From Parasutterella secunda (lineage in GTDB: Bacteria > Pseudomonadota > Gammaproteobacteria > Burkholderiales > Burkholderiaceae_F): 64,000 bases of DNA. The notes under the pieces are model-generated. The model did not search any database, had not been told where the DNA came from, and was given only the letters and a program-made list of their open reading frames with translations. Positions within the stretch are counted from its first letter, which is position 1. The number at the start of each line of letters is the position of its first letter. The stretch is taken from contig NZ_JAMBLT010000002.1 of assembly GCF_023336895.1 (NCBI RefSeq), positions 186,001-250,000 of the forward strand, written 5' to 3'. Shown here piece by piece: positions 7,933-16,695 of this stretch. Both the position numbers and the translations under genes were made by a program.

Positions 7933-9426
7933 TCAGTCTTCGTCAACTTTTTTCGGTTGAGCTTTAGCAGCTTTTGCTTGTGCTTCAAGTTTAGCCAAGT
8001 ACTCTTCCGTAATGTCACCCGTAATGTACTCACCGTCAAAGCACGAGCATTCAAAACGCTCGATGGCAGGATTCATATCATGAAGGGCAGACTTTAAGTC
8101 TTCCAAACGTTGGTAAACCACGGCGTCAGCTTCAAGAATCTTGCAGACTTCATCATCGGTCTTGCCGTCTCCGCAAATGAGTTCCGAGCGAGTCGGCATA
8201 TCGATACCGTAAACATTCGGGAAGCACACGCGAGGAGCAGCGCTCGCCACAAACACTTTCTTCGCACCGGCTTGTTTTGTCATGCGAACAATTTCATGCA
8301 TCGTTGTGCCACGAACGATGGAGTCATCCACCAAGAGCACGTTCTTGTCTTTAAATTCCACAGCCATGGCATTTAATTTCTGACGAACGGTCTTTTTACG
8401 AATGGCCTGGCCCGGCATGATGAAGGTACGACCCACATAGCGGTTTTTAATGAAACCTTCGCGATAAGGTAAGCGCAACCGTTGGGCAAGCTGCTGAGCC
8501 GCGGGGCGCGAGCTATCGGGAATCGGCATCACAACATCAATTTCATCCACAGGAATCCTGCGGGCCACTTCGTGAGCCAAGTATTCACCCAAACGCAAAC
8601 GGGCACCGTAAACCGAGATACCATCAATGACGCTATCGGGACGGGCGAGATAAACGTATTCAAATGCACAGGGAACAAGTTGGGCGTGTTCTGCGCATTG
8701 GGCCTGATGGATGTCACCCTTCATGTCAACCCAAATGGCTTCGCCCGGTGCAACGTTTTGAAGCGTTTCGTATTCTTGAGCCTCAAGAACATCAGACTCG
8801 GAAGCAAAAATAACATCTCTTCCCGTTGACGTTTCTTTTGTACCGTAACATAACGGACGGATACCGAAGGGATCACGGAAGGCAAGCATGCCTTTACCGG
8901 CAATTAAAGCGATACAAGCGTATGAACCTTTGACGCGTTTATGAACACCTTTAACGGCTTCAAAAACGATTTCTGGGGAAATCTTGCTATTGAGCGTCAG
9001 GCGGGATAATTCATCCGCCAAAACATTAAGCAGCACTTCCGAGTCACTCGTCGTATTGATATGGCGGCGGTCAGAGTCGTAGAGCTCTTGCTTGAGGGCT
9101 TCGGCATTGGTGAGGTTGCCGTTATGCACAAACATGATGCCGTAAGGGGCGTTGACATAAAACGGTTGGCTTTCTTCATTGCTGTCAGCATTACCCTGTG
9201 TGGGATAGCGAACTTGACCCAAGCCGCTATTGCCTAACAAATCTCGCATGTTGCGCGTTCTGAAGACATCCCGCACCAAGCCCATTGCTTTATGAATGTG
9301 AAAGGTCAATCCGTCAAGCGTGGCAATACCAGCCGCATCCTGACCGCGGTGTTGCAACAAAAGCAACGAGTCATAAAGCCGTTGGTTGACCGGCTCATGA
9401 GAAAAAAGACCTACAATCCCACACAT
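7933..9426 (-). CDS. purF: Amidophosphoribosyltransferase
   Basis: A 497-residue enzyme for the first committed step of purine synthesis, making phosphoribosylamine from PRPP and glutamine. Residue 2 is the catalytic Cys of the N-terminal glutaminase (MCGIVGLFSH), RGQDAAG follows, and the C-terminal phosphoribosyltransferase half has the PRPP-binding loop VLLVDDSIVRGTT. A Cys-rich patch (FECSCFDGEY) near the end is common in the family. It follows cvpA by 50 bases and ends at an intrinsic terminator, as in other beta-proteobacteria. Confidence 0.98.
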   Translation of the reverse strand: MCGIVGLFSHEPVNQRLYDSLLLLQHRGQDAAGIATLDGLTFHIHKAMGLVRDVFRTRNMRDLLGNSGLGQVRYPTQGNADSNEESQPFYVNAPYGIMFVHNGNLTNAEALKQELYDSDRRHINTTSDSEVLLNVLADELSRLTLNSKISPEIVFEAVKGVHKRVKGSYACIALIAGKGMLAFRDPFGIRPLCYGTKETSTGRDVIFASESDVLEAQEYETLQNVAPGEAIWVDMKGDIHQAQCAEHAQLVPCAFEYVYLARPDSVIDGISVYGARLRLGEYLAHEVARRIPVDEIDVVMPIPDSSRPAAQQLAQRLRLPYREGFIKNRYVGRTFIMPGQAIRKKTVRQKLNAMAVEFKDKNVLLVDDSIVRGTTMHEIVRMTKQAGAKKVFVASAAPRVCFPNVYGIDMPTRSELICGDGKTDDEVCKILEADAVVYQRLEDLKSALHDMNPAIERFECSCFDGEYITGDITEEYLAKLEAQAKAAKAQPKKVDED

Positions 9427-9476
9427 TTGATAGCCTCATCGGTTAAAAATTTAAAAATTGTCCCTTCTCAATAGCT

Positions 9477-9962
9477 TTACTTGCGAAGCTTGGCGATGGA
9501 ATCCGGCATCATCGGCATCATCCAGTCAATCACATTTTCAGCCAAAGGAATACAAACAGAGTGTCTCCACATTTGAGTGGAGGTTGCGCTCGTCATGCCG
9601 GCCAAAAACACCACCGCACAGACAAAAACCACACCGCGCAAAAATCCGAACACACTTCCCAGTACGCGATCCTCGGCGCTAATACGAGCCACTTCAAGCA
9701 TCTTGCGCAAAATCGTTCCTAAGAGTCCGATAGCAAAGACGCAGGCCACGCAGATTAAGACCGCCGCAATAATTGTCCGAATAGCAGGGCCTAAGCTTTC
9801 AAGCGGAATGAGCCCCGCCAACTCAGGCGAGAATCGGATCGCAAAAACAATCCCGATCACCCAGCCCACAATCGATAAAATTTCACGCACAACACCCCGT
9901 GTCACCCCAACCACCGTGGAGAGAACTAACACGATAATGATTGCCCAATCCAATTCATTCAC
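9477..9962 (-). CDS. cvpA: CvpA family membrane protein
   Basis: A 161-residue inner-membrane protein with four hydrophobic helices, beginning MNELDWAIIIVLVLS. It matches the CvpA/colicin V production family both in sequence character and in its place directly before purF. The biochemical role is not settled; it affects envelope stability and colicin V secretion in Enterobacteria. It starts 15 bases after dedD. Confidence 0.92.
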   Translation of the reverse strand: MNELDWAIIIVLVLSTVVGVTRGVVREILSIVGWVIGIVFAIRFSPELAGLIPLESLGPAIRTIIAAVLICVACVFAIGLLGTILRKMLEVARISAEDRVLGSVFGFLRGVVFVCAVVFLAGMTSATSTQMWRHSVCIPLAENVIDWMMPMMPDSIAKLRK

Positions 9963-9977
9963 GATTAACAGTCCTTA

Positions 9978-11003
9978 TCACTTGTGTCCGCTTTCGCGAA
10001 GCTTTTGCGCTATCACGTCTTCACGGGTTGATTTCAACAAATCCGCCAAGGGATCGTCACTGGCACTCTTCTTAGATGAAACCTTTTGAGTAGCCTTCGG
10101 TGCAGTTTCTTTCTTTACCGGCTGGCTTGTTTTTGCTGCCGTGGCCGGTTTGACAGCCTTTGGCTGAGCCGGCGTGGCGTTTTTTATCGGCTGCGATTTA
10201 GCCTTCGCAGGCTGCGCCGCAGGCGTCTTCGCCTTTTGCTCTTGAGAACGACTGTGGGCTTCCTGAGCCGCACTCTTTAACGTTCTCGTGGGCGCAATTC
10301 GGTTCATATCACGCTTGGCGCTTTCTTCCACCTGAACAGGCATGTGTGAAATTTTTCGGCTATCCAAAACCTTGGCCACCCGTTCGGCTTCCTCTTTTGT
10401 TTTAAAAAGACCCAAGCGCACTCGCCAAAGTGTTGCCGACTTCTTTTGAACTTTCACAGAATAGACCGGTAAGCCCATTGCTTGATAGCGCGCCATCTCA
10501 CGCATCGCTCCGGCTTCACTTGAGGTGGCAAGCACTTGAATGTAAAGTGAGCCTTCCGTTGAGGGGGCGTAAGTTTGCGCCTCATTTTGTTTTTGATCCA
10601 ATTCCGGCGTGGGACGAGCCTCCGGAGCGTCCTTGACAACATTGGGTTTTGAAAGATCCTTCAATGCGCTTTGGTCAGCCGGCATGGACACTGCCGGCCG
10701 ATTATTAACCGGAAGTTCCATTTTGTAGAAAGGCTCTTTAGTGATGGGAGGAATCTTCGTCTCAGCGTGCCGGTCACTTTGAATAGCAGGCTCTTCAAAG
10801 AAAATCGGCAACACCGTTGCCAAAGCGGCAACCAACACGACAGCTCCCACCAAGCGATGGCGAAACTTTGCCTTCACTTGGCTCACCTCAAGCTCCTTAT
10901 CTTCGGCAAGGTGCTCAAGACCCACCTCAACGCTTTCTTGAGGTGACTTCCAGAACGCTTCTTCGTTGGTTGGTTTATTGGACTCTTGCATTTGTTCGAA
11001 CAA
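9978..11003 (-). CDS. dedD: SPOR-domain protein, DedD-like
   Basis: A bitopic 341-residue protein. One membrane helix lies near residues 50-70 (LVGAVVLVAALATVLPIFF), then a Pro-rich periplasmic linker, and a SPOR domain at about 150-227 that binds denuded peptidoglycan at the division septum. The C-terminal 110 residues are an unusual Lys/Ala/Pro/Gln tail, low in complexity and beyond the normal end of DedD. The start overlaps the folC end by 29 bases; an internal Met at residue 5 is an alternative. Confidence 0.88.
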   Translation of the reverse strand: MFEQMQESNKPTNEEAFWKSPQESVEVGLEHLAEDKELEVSQVKAKFRHRLVGAVVLVAALATVLPIFFEEPAIQSDRHAETKIPPITKEPFYKMELPVNNRPAVSMPADQSALKDLSKPNVVKDAPEARPTPELDQKQNEAQTYAPSTEGSLYIQVLATSSEAGAMREMARYQAMGLPVYSVKVQKKSATLWRVRLGLFKTKEEAERVAKVLDSRKISHMPVQVEESAKRDMNRIAPTRTLKSAAQEAHSRSQEQKAKTPAAQPAKAKSQPIKNATPAQPKAVKPATAAKTSQPVKKETAPKATQKVSSKKSASDDPLADLLKSTREDVIAQKLRESGHK

Positions 11004-12264
11004 GCGGCAGGGCCGCGGTTACTGTCACAAAGGAACCGAAGATAATGATTGTATCAATGATCGATGCCTGACGCTTTGCCTGCTTAAAAGCCTCTTCAAC
11101 ACCTTCGCATTGCGTGATTTTGCCATCTTCAACACCCGCCTCAAGCATGACCTTATGCAACACATCCACGCTTGCCCCACGGGGTCCCGGCAAACCAGTG
11201 ATAAACCACTCGTCAATCACTTCAGACATGATTTTCACCACGTCAATCATGTCCTTATCCGCAAGCATTCCAAAAACAGCAATGACCTTGCCTTGCGTTT
11301 TCACGTCTCGAATATTCTGAGCCAAAACGCTAGCCGCATGGGGATTATGACCGACATCCAAAATAACGGTCGGATCCGATTGCACCTTTTCAAATCGTGC
11401 GGTTATGCGAACTGTTGTCAACCCCTTTTCAATATCAGCAAGCGTAACCGGCAACTTATCCATCAAGGAAACAACTAGAGCAAGGACACCAGCCGCATTG
11501 TCCATTTGATTTCGACCGCGAAGGGCCGGTCGGGGCAAAACCCAGTCATTGACACCCATCCTAAAACGCATACGACCGCCGTCTTCTTCGGTAACGGAAA
11601 AATCTTTACCCGCGACCTCAAGATTTGTCTTTAGCGCCTTTGCGTACTGTAAAAGTTTGACCGGGGGATTTTTATCCGCGCAAACAGCCGGGTGTCCTTG
11701 ACGATAAACATGAGCCTTTTCCCAACCAATGGCATCTCGCGTATTACCCAAATAGGCCTCATGATCAATGCCGATGCTCGTGACAATGCTTGCCGTTGAT
11801 TGAAGAGCATTAATCGCGTCAAGCCTTCCGCCCAAACCGATTTCCAAAATCACCACATCGGGTTTGGCTTTTTGAAAGACTCTCAGGATACCCAAGGCCG
11901 TGAATTCAAAATAAGTCAGAGGCATCCCCGCTCGAGCTTCTTCTACCTCTCGAAAAGCTTCCACCAACGGAGCATCTTCAACAATTTCTCCGTTAATTTG
12001 AGCACGTTCGTTAAAAGAAAGCATATGCGGAGAGGTATGCATGGCGGTTTTGTAGCCAGCCGCACGATAAATAGCCTCAAGCATGGCGCAAGTGCTGCCT
12101 TTACCATTGGTTCCGGCAACAGTGATCACCGGACAATCAAAATGGATATCCAGGCGATCGAGCATCTTTTTCATGCGCGTAAGACCCAACTCAATCACAT
12201 TTTCAGGATGTGACGAAAGAATGTAGTCCAACCATCCATTTAAAGTATCTTTACCTTGAGACAT
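10975..12264 (-). CDS. folC: Dihydrofolate synthase / folylpolyglutamate synthase
   Basis: A 429-residue ligase that adds glutamate to dihydropteroate and folates. Its Mur-ligase-like ATP loop GTNGKGST is at 51-58, GLGGRLDAIN carries the family motif, and LDVGHNPHA marks the C-terminal domain. I start at ATG 12264 rather than an upstream GTG at 12291 because the latter lies within a stable hairpin and has no ribosome-binding site. It stands between accD and dedD, the usual beta-proteobacterial order. Confidence 0.95.
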   Translation of the reverse strand: MSQGKDTLNGWLDYILSSHPENVIELGLTRMKKMLDRLDIHFDCPVITVAGTNGKGSTCAMLEAIYRAAGYKTAMHTSPHMLSFNERAQINGEIVEDAPLVEAFREVEEARAGMPLTYFEFTALGILRVFQKAKPDVVILEIGLGGRLDAINALQSTASIVTSIGIDHEAYLGNTRDAIGWEKAHVYRQGHPAVCADKNPPVKLLQYAKALKTNLEVAGKDFSVTEEDGGRMRFRMGVNDWVLPRPALRGRNQMDNAAGVLALVVSLMDKLPVTLADIEKGLTTVRITARFEKVQSDPTVILDVGHNPHAASVLAQNIRDVKTQGKVIAVFGMLADKDMIDVVKIMSEVIDEWFITGLPGPRGASVDVLHKVMLEAGVEDGKITQCEGVEEAFKQAKRQASIIDTIIIFGSFVTVTAALPLVRTNARVQ

Positions 12265-12285
12265 TTCTGTGTCCAAAAACAACGC

Positions 12286-12306
12286 GACCACGCCGCAAGC
12301 GTGGTC
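12286..12306 (-). terminator. Hairpin between accD and folC, possible attenuator
   Basis: GACCACGC (12286-12293) and GCGTGGTC (12299-12306) form a perfect 8-bp stem with a 5-base loop. On the minus strand a GCG and then TTGTTTTT follow, just before the folC start. It could partly terminate accD transcripts and lower folC expression. Confidence 0.45.
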
Positions 12307-12345
12307 TCTAGTGCGTCTTTAAATTTTAGATCGTTCTCAAACAAA

Positions 12346-13227
12346 TCATTCGGCGTCCGTAATACGCTTTCTCATGAGCATCGCCATGATTTCTGCAATG
12401 TTAGCACGCATTTCACGACGATCCACGATCATATCAATAGCGCCCTTCTTGAGCAAGAATTCCGAGCGTTGGAAGCCATCGGGCAACTTTTCACGAACCG
12501 TTTGCTCAATCACACGGGGACCAGCAAAACCAATCAAAGCTCGGGGTTCTGCAATCACCACATCGCCCATAAAGGCAAAGCTTGCGGAAACGCCACCCAT
12601 TGTCGGATCGGTTAAAACCGAAATAAAGGGCAATTTTTCACGGGCAAGACCGGCAATGGCAGCCGTGGTTTTAGCCATTTGCATCAAGGACATCAAACCT
12701 TCTTGCATACGAGCGCCGCCCGAAGCCGCAAAACAGATGAAGGGGCACTTCATGCGCGTGGCTTCTGCCACACCGCGCACGAAACGTTCACCGACAACCG
12801 AACCCATTGAGCCACCCATAAAGTTAAATTCAAAGGCGGCCACAACGACGGGCAAACCGCGAAGCGTACCACGCTTGACAACCAAAGCGTCCGTTTCACC
12901 TGTTTTTTGCTGAGCTTGCGCTAAACGTGCAGGATAGGGTTTGCTGTCCACAAACTTCAACGGGTCTGTCGGTTGCACTTCTTGAGTGATTTCCACCTGA
13001 TTTTGCGCATCCAAAAAGTTTTCTACGCGCTCACGAGCTCTAATGCGCATATGATGGCCACACTTCGGGCAAACCATCAAAGAATCTCTCAACTCTTCGG
13101 TATAAAGCACTTGCTCGCAACTCGGGCATTTTGTCCAAAGCCCTTCAGGAATAACACTTTCCTTCTTTTCGGGGTGTTCTGAATCCGACTTATGAATGCG
13201 AGGCAATAGCCGATCAATCCAACTCAT
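12346..13227 (-). CDS. accD: Acetyl-CoA carboxylase carboxyltransferase subunit beta
   Basis: A 293-residue subunit of the cytoplasmic carboxyltransferase, which together with AccA moves the carboxyl group from biotin to acetyl-CoA for fatty-acid synthesis. The four-Cys zinc ribbon is Cys34, Cys37, Cys53 and Cys56. [10 protein letters not shown] and [10 protein letters not shown] mark the crotonase-like core. A GAAGG lies ten bases before the ATG. The usual upstream trpFBA genes are absent. Confidence 0.98.
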   Translation of the reverse strand: MSWIDRLLPRIHKSDSEHPEKKESVIPEGLWTKCPSCEQVLYTEELRDSLMVCPKCGHHMRIRARERVENFLDAQNQVEITQEVQPTDPLKFVDSKPYPARLAQAQQKTGETDALVVKRGTLRGLPVVVAAFEFNFMGGSMGSVVGERFVRGVAEATRMKCPFICFAASGGARMQEGLMSLMQMAKTTAAIAGLAREKLPFISVLTDPTMGGVSASFAFMGDVVIAEPRALIGFAGPRVIEQTVREKLPDGFQRSEFLLKKGAIDMIVDRREMRANIAEIMAMLMRKRITDAE

Positions 13228-13381
13228 AGAAGAAGTCCTTCAATACAATTCTGTACAAATAATACGATTTGGGATTTTATCAAATCTAAAGCTGTTAACG
13301 AATGCCATATTTTGGTTATTTTCTCAAGACCAACAACGTGCACCTTGCCCCTGTCTATCAATTAACTCCACACAGCTTTAG

Positions 13382-13449
13382 CTGTCAAGAGAATTAGGCA
13401 AGAATCTAAAAACTGTCAACTAAACCAGGAAATCGTTCAGAACTGTCAA
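13382..13449. repeat. Three CTGTCAA repeats, 30-31 bp apart
   Basis: CTGTCAA starts at 13382, 13413 and 13443; the last two are both AACTGTCAAC. Read on the plus strand the middle copy is TCTAAAAAACTGTCAAC, an A-run followed by a core, like the units in front of the ATPase at 6371-7729. The array overlaps the end of an ATPase remnant. Confidence 0.5.
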
Positions 13450-13585
13450 CCGATTTCACGACAAGTCTCTCTTTTTCATTTTCAATTAAAAAGTCAATTT
13501 TTTGATTTTCCTGATTACGCCAATGATACAAAGGCCATCCTCAATGCAGATCTATTTCAGGAGCAATTTGATTTTGTCTATTGCA
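13406..13585 (-). pseudogene. C-terminal remnant of a third DUF4143 ATPase
   Basis: Translating the minus strand from 13585 to the TAG at 13406-13408 gives 60 codons with one in-frame TGA (13541-13543). The part GWPLYHWRNQENQKIDFLIE followed by a short VVKS segment has the form of the nuclease-like end of DUF4143 ATPases (G-PLYYWR, E/K-DFLIE, VKS). Upstream the frame meets another stop, and no Walker motifs exist in the gap, so only a stump remains. Confidence 0.6.
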
Positions 13586-13663
13586 CTATGAATATTTGGC
13601 TTATTTAATTATCTATTTTTTGTCTATTATCTATATTATCACATTGATTTTAAATGATTTTTA

Positions 13664-14452
13664 TTATTTCATCAGCTGTGACCAAAGTGTCGGACTATAA
13701 CTGGGCAGCTGAGGGGCATTAGGATATTTCACCCCAACAAGATAAAGGCCTCCTGCGGCAAACGTAGGGGCGGCGACCGTACGGTCACAGGCTTCTAAAA
13801 CATCGTTGAACCACTGTACGCTTTGCTTTCCCGTACCAACATAAACCAAACTGCCAACGATATTTCGAACCATATGGTGCAAAAAAGCATTGGCTCGCAG
13901 TCGAATGCCGATCATGTTGCCGCAACGCTTAACTGTTACTTCGTGGATTGTTCTGATGGGGCTTTTTGCCTGACACTCTGATGCTCTAAAACTCGTGAAA
14001 TCGTGCTCACCCAAAAGACACTGAGCCGCCTCCTGCATTTTCGTTTCGTCACAAGGTCTAAAAACCCAACCGACGGCCCCCTCCATCAAAGGGGATCTCA
14101 CTGGATCATTTAAAAGCCAATATTCATAGGTGCGCTCGGTTGCACTAAAGCGAGCCGAAAAGTCATCAGGCACTTCGCAAGCCCAGCGCACAGCTACGGT
14201 CGGAGGCAAAAAGGTGTTTACGCCCCGCACCCATGCATTAAGGGGTCTTGCGACAGGAGCTTCAAAATCCACCACTTGATGCGTAGCATGCACTCCAGTA
14301 TCGGTGCGCCCCGCGCAGATAGTAGAAATCGGCACTGTCGCAAAAGCTTTCAGTGCCGATTCCAATGTGTCTTGAACGTTCGGCATATCGGGTTGGGTTT
14401 GCCAACCGCAAAATGCCGAACCGTTATATTGAACGCCTAAAGCAATTCGCAT
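13664..14452 (-). CDS. truA: tRNA pseudouridine(38-40) synthase
   Basis: A 262-residue enzyme that isomerises uridines 38-40 of the tRNA anticodon arm. The catalytic Asp51 is in AGRTDTGVHA, and FLHHMVRNIVGSL is the second family motif. Its ATG touches the fimV stop by one base, so both are on one transcript. The length is normal. Confidence 0.97.
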   Translation of the reverse strand: MRIALGVQYNGSAFCGWQTQPDMPNVQDTLESALKAFATVPISTICAGRTDTGVHATHQVVDFEAPVARPLNAWVRGVNTFLPPTVAVRWACEVPDDFSARFSATERTYEYWLLNDPVRSPLMEGAVGWVFRPCDETKMQEAAQCLLGEHDFTSFRASECQAKSPIRTIHEVTVKRCGNMIGIRLRANAFLHHMVRNIVGSLVYVGTGKQSVQWFNDVLEACDRTVAAPTFAAGGLYLVGVKYPNAPQLPSYSPTLWSQLMK

Positions 14453-16254
14453 CAGACGCGCTCATGAACTTGCTTTAAAAGGGCCTCAGCTTGTGCCTTA
14501 TCGGCAGGACTGCCTTTTTGAAGCACTTCTTGCAACAAGGCAATGGCTTCATTCTTCGCTCCAATGGAGATAAATGAACGAGCCATGTCAAGCGAATCCT
14601 TCATGCCGTGATCGTCAGCAGCGGCAGCTTTGTGCTCTGCTTGAGTCGGCGCCGGCTGGACTTGCACCGGTTCGTCATCAGCAACCAAATCAAACACATT
14701 GGCGCTTGCCGCTTGTTGGCTTGCCGGTTTTTGTGCCGTGGCAACTGTTGCAGTCGGCGCTACAGGAGCTGACTGCACTGCTGGACGCGCTTCAACACGG
14801 GGCTCTTCACGCACAGGCGCATGGCTCACACTTTCAAAGGAACTGGTGGGCGCGGACGGCTTAGCGGCACGCGGTGCCTGGGGAGCCTGACGGATCGTCG
14901 GCTCTTCATGAACAGGAGCCTTACCCTTATTCATCACTCGCTTGAAGGATTGGAAATCCACATAGCGGCCTTGCTTCGTGCGCCAATAGATAAAGCCCGC
15001 GGCGCCCAACATCAAGACAATCAACAGGTACCAGAACCAAGAGGTCGACTCTTCCTCAACAGGCTCCTCTTCTTCAGTCATGATTTCTAATGTCGGCATG
15101 GCTTCTTGAGGCGAAGTGCTTTCTTGAGCTTCAACCGATTCTGAAACGGAAGGCGGATTTTCAGGGATAGCCTCTACAGGAGCCTCAGAAGTAGCAGAGA
15201 CATTTTCCGCCGGCTGCTGAGCCTTATCCGTAGCCGTCAAATCACCATTTTGAGGAGCAGGCGTTGCCGGTGCGGGTTCGGCCGCCTTCACATCACTTTG
15301 AATCTCTTCTTTGGTCACCGGCAAATGCTTAACCGGTGCTGTTTGGATAGAGGGCAACGGTTTCTTGTGTTTTGGAGCCTCTTGTTTGACCTCTTTAATG
15401 GGAGCCGGACGTTGGGCGACTTCTTCAATACTCAAACCCTTTTGAACGATTTCTCGAGCCGTCTGAGCATTAATGGATTCAACCAAAGACGCTGACGGTG
15501 CCGTCACTTTGGCGCCCGCTTTTAATTGTCTGACATTGCCGGCAGGGAAGGCTTCCGGATTGTGAATGGCCAAAGCAACCAACACTTGATTGACGCTGGC
15601 GTTGGGGTAACGCTTTTGATAGAGGACTCCCAACGACCACGGGGTGTAACCGGCTTCGACAAGAACAGGTTTACTTAAGTCATAATTTTTCGCCTGCATG
15701 CGCTCTAGTGGTGTCATTTCAGTCTTGGTTGCAGGAGCCGGAACAGAAGCCTTAGCCGAAGAAGCAGTCTTTACTGCGGGTTTAGACTCAGGATCTCTCT
15801 TTGCCACAGGGGCGGCAGTGGTAATGGGCGCAGCCGCCATCGACACCACTTCAACCGGTTCAACACTGCCTGTCGCGCCAATATGAATATTGTATTGACG
15901 AACCGTAACATGCCCGCCTTCGTTTAATTCAACTAATAACGGGAACGCGCGCTCAACTGCCGGGCGATTAGAAGAAATTCGAAGCGTTAAAGGAGACTTA
16001 TTGATTAAAGCCAAGTTAAGACCCTTGGCCGTTTCAGGCATCGTAATACCGTATTTAGAATAAGTTTCCGCGGGAGCCAATCGAGCCGTAAGCGACGATC
16101 CTGTAGGCGATACATCATGAACTAAAAAAGTAGCCTGAAAATTCTGACTGGCTTGGCTTGTTACTTGCAATTGTCCCAAATAGGCTGCCTGAGCTGTGGC
16201 ACCTACCGCAAGCATCACACCTAACACCAATGCTTTTTTAGAAAAACTCTTCAT
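14452..16254 (-). CDS. fimV: FimV/HubP-family cell-pole protein
   Basis: A 600-residue envelope protein. A signal peptide (1-24), an N-terminal FimV domain, a LysM-like segment around 180-270 that would bind peptidoglycan, one membrane helix near 415-435 (FWYLLIVLMLGAAGFIYW), an acidic/Ala-Pro-rich cytoplasmic linker, and the conserved short FimV C-terminal helix motif (about 553-600) follow in that order. Homologues organise the pole for type IV pili and chemoreceptors; no pilus genes are in the window. The ATG at 16254 has AGGAG seven bases upstream, better than the frame opening 14 codons earlier. Confidence 0.9.
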   Translation of the reverse strand: MKSFSKKALVLGVMLAVGATAQAAYLGQLQVTSQASQNFQATFLVHDVSPTGSSLTARLAPAETYSKYGITMPETAKGLNLALINKSPLTLRISSNRPAVERAFPLLVELNEGGHVTVRQYNIHIGATGSVEPVEVVSMAAAPITTAAPVAKRDPESKPAVKTASSAKASVPAPATKTEMTPLERMQAKNYDLSKPVLVEAGYTPWSLGVLYQKRYPNASVNQVLVALAIHNPEAFPAGNVRQLKAGAKVTAPSASLVESINAQTAREIVQKGLSIEEVAQRPAPIKEVKQEAPKHKKPLPSIQTAPVKHLPVTKEEIQSDVKAAEPAPATPAPQNGDLTATDKAQQPAENVSATSEAPVEAIPENPPSVSESVEAQESTSPQEAMPTLEIMTEEEEPVEEESTSWFWYLLIVLMLGAAGFIYWRTKQGRYVDFQSFKRVMNKGKAPVHEEPTIRQAPQAPRAAKPSAPTSSFESVSHAPVREEPRVEARPAVQSAPVAPTATVATAQKPASQQAASANVFDLVADDEPVQVQPAPTQAEHKAAAADDHGMKDSLDMARSFISIGAKNEAIALLQEVLQKGSPADKAQAEALLKQVHERV

Positions 16255-16425
16255 TTGCCGGCTCCTAAACCCATTGTTTGAAGTCTTTTGAGTCAATCAC
16301 AATGGGCCTGATATATAAAACCATCACTATCTGGAATCATTGTCAATAATGATTCACGTATACTTGTCGCATTTTAAAGAGATCCCATTGTTTTTTGGGG
16401 ATTTTTAACGACTAGGAACAAAAAA

Positions 16426-16695
16426 ATGTCTGTTGATCGCCAATGGCTCATTGATGCCTTAAGTGACGCGCTCGAAGCGTTGTCTGAAACGGTAGAACGC
16501 TTAGAAGATGAGAGACTCGATCCTGAGGAGATACTCCTTGATGATTTAGCCAATGTCTACGCTAAACTCAATTTTGCCGTCAACACCGCAGAAACCGGCC
16601 CCGCCGCCATCGATACAACGGACCACGATGAGCTTATTCAGTGGCCCGAATGTATGCCCTTTGATAGAGATGAAGATTCTCCTCAAATGTCATAA
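16426..16695 (+). CDS. Small acidic protein of unknown function
   Basis: 89 residues, strongly acidic, with a heptad-like helix at 12-35 (ALSDALEALSETVERLEDE) and no membrane segment. I do not recognise it. It is likely real: AGGA precedes the ATG, codon use fits the neighbours, and the gene diverges from fimV. Its end overlaps the convergent murJ end by 13 bases. Confidence 0.7.
   Translation: MSVDRQWLIDALSDALEALSETVERLEDERLDPEEILLDDLANVYAKLNFAVNTAETGPAAIDTTDHDELIQWPECMPFDRDEDSPQMS

Larger units (their letters stand above)
13228..13663. other. Gap between truA and accD where trpFBA is usually found
   Basis: This 436-base gap has no intact gene. It holds the accD leader, three spaced TTGACAG-type repeats and a decayed end of a DUF4143 ATPase, followed by very AT-rich sequence (13586-13660) in which ATAGACAAAA recurs. 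In Burkholderia, Ralstonia and relatives the corresponding interval contains trpF, trpB and trpA; no remnant of them is visible. Confidence 0.6.

Noticed and set aside
9577-10089. Plus-strand 170-codon frame opposite cvpA and dedD
   Set aside because: Antisense shadow of two well-supported genes, rich in Thr/Ile/Pro from reversed hydrophobic codons.
12374-12913. Plus-strand 179-codon frame opposite accD
   Set aside because: Shadow of accD with no domain or start signal.
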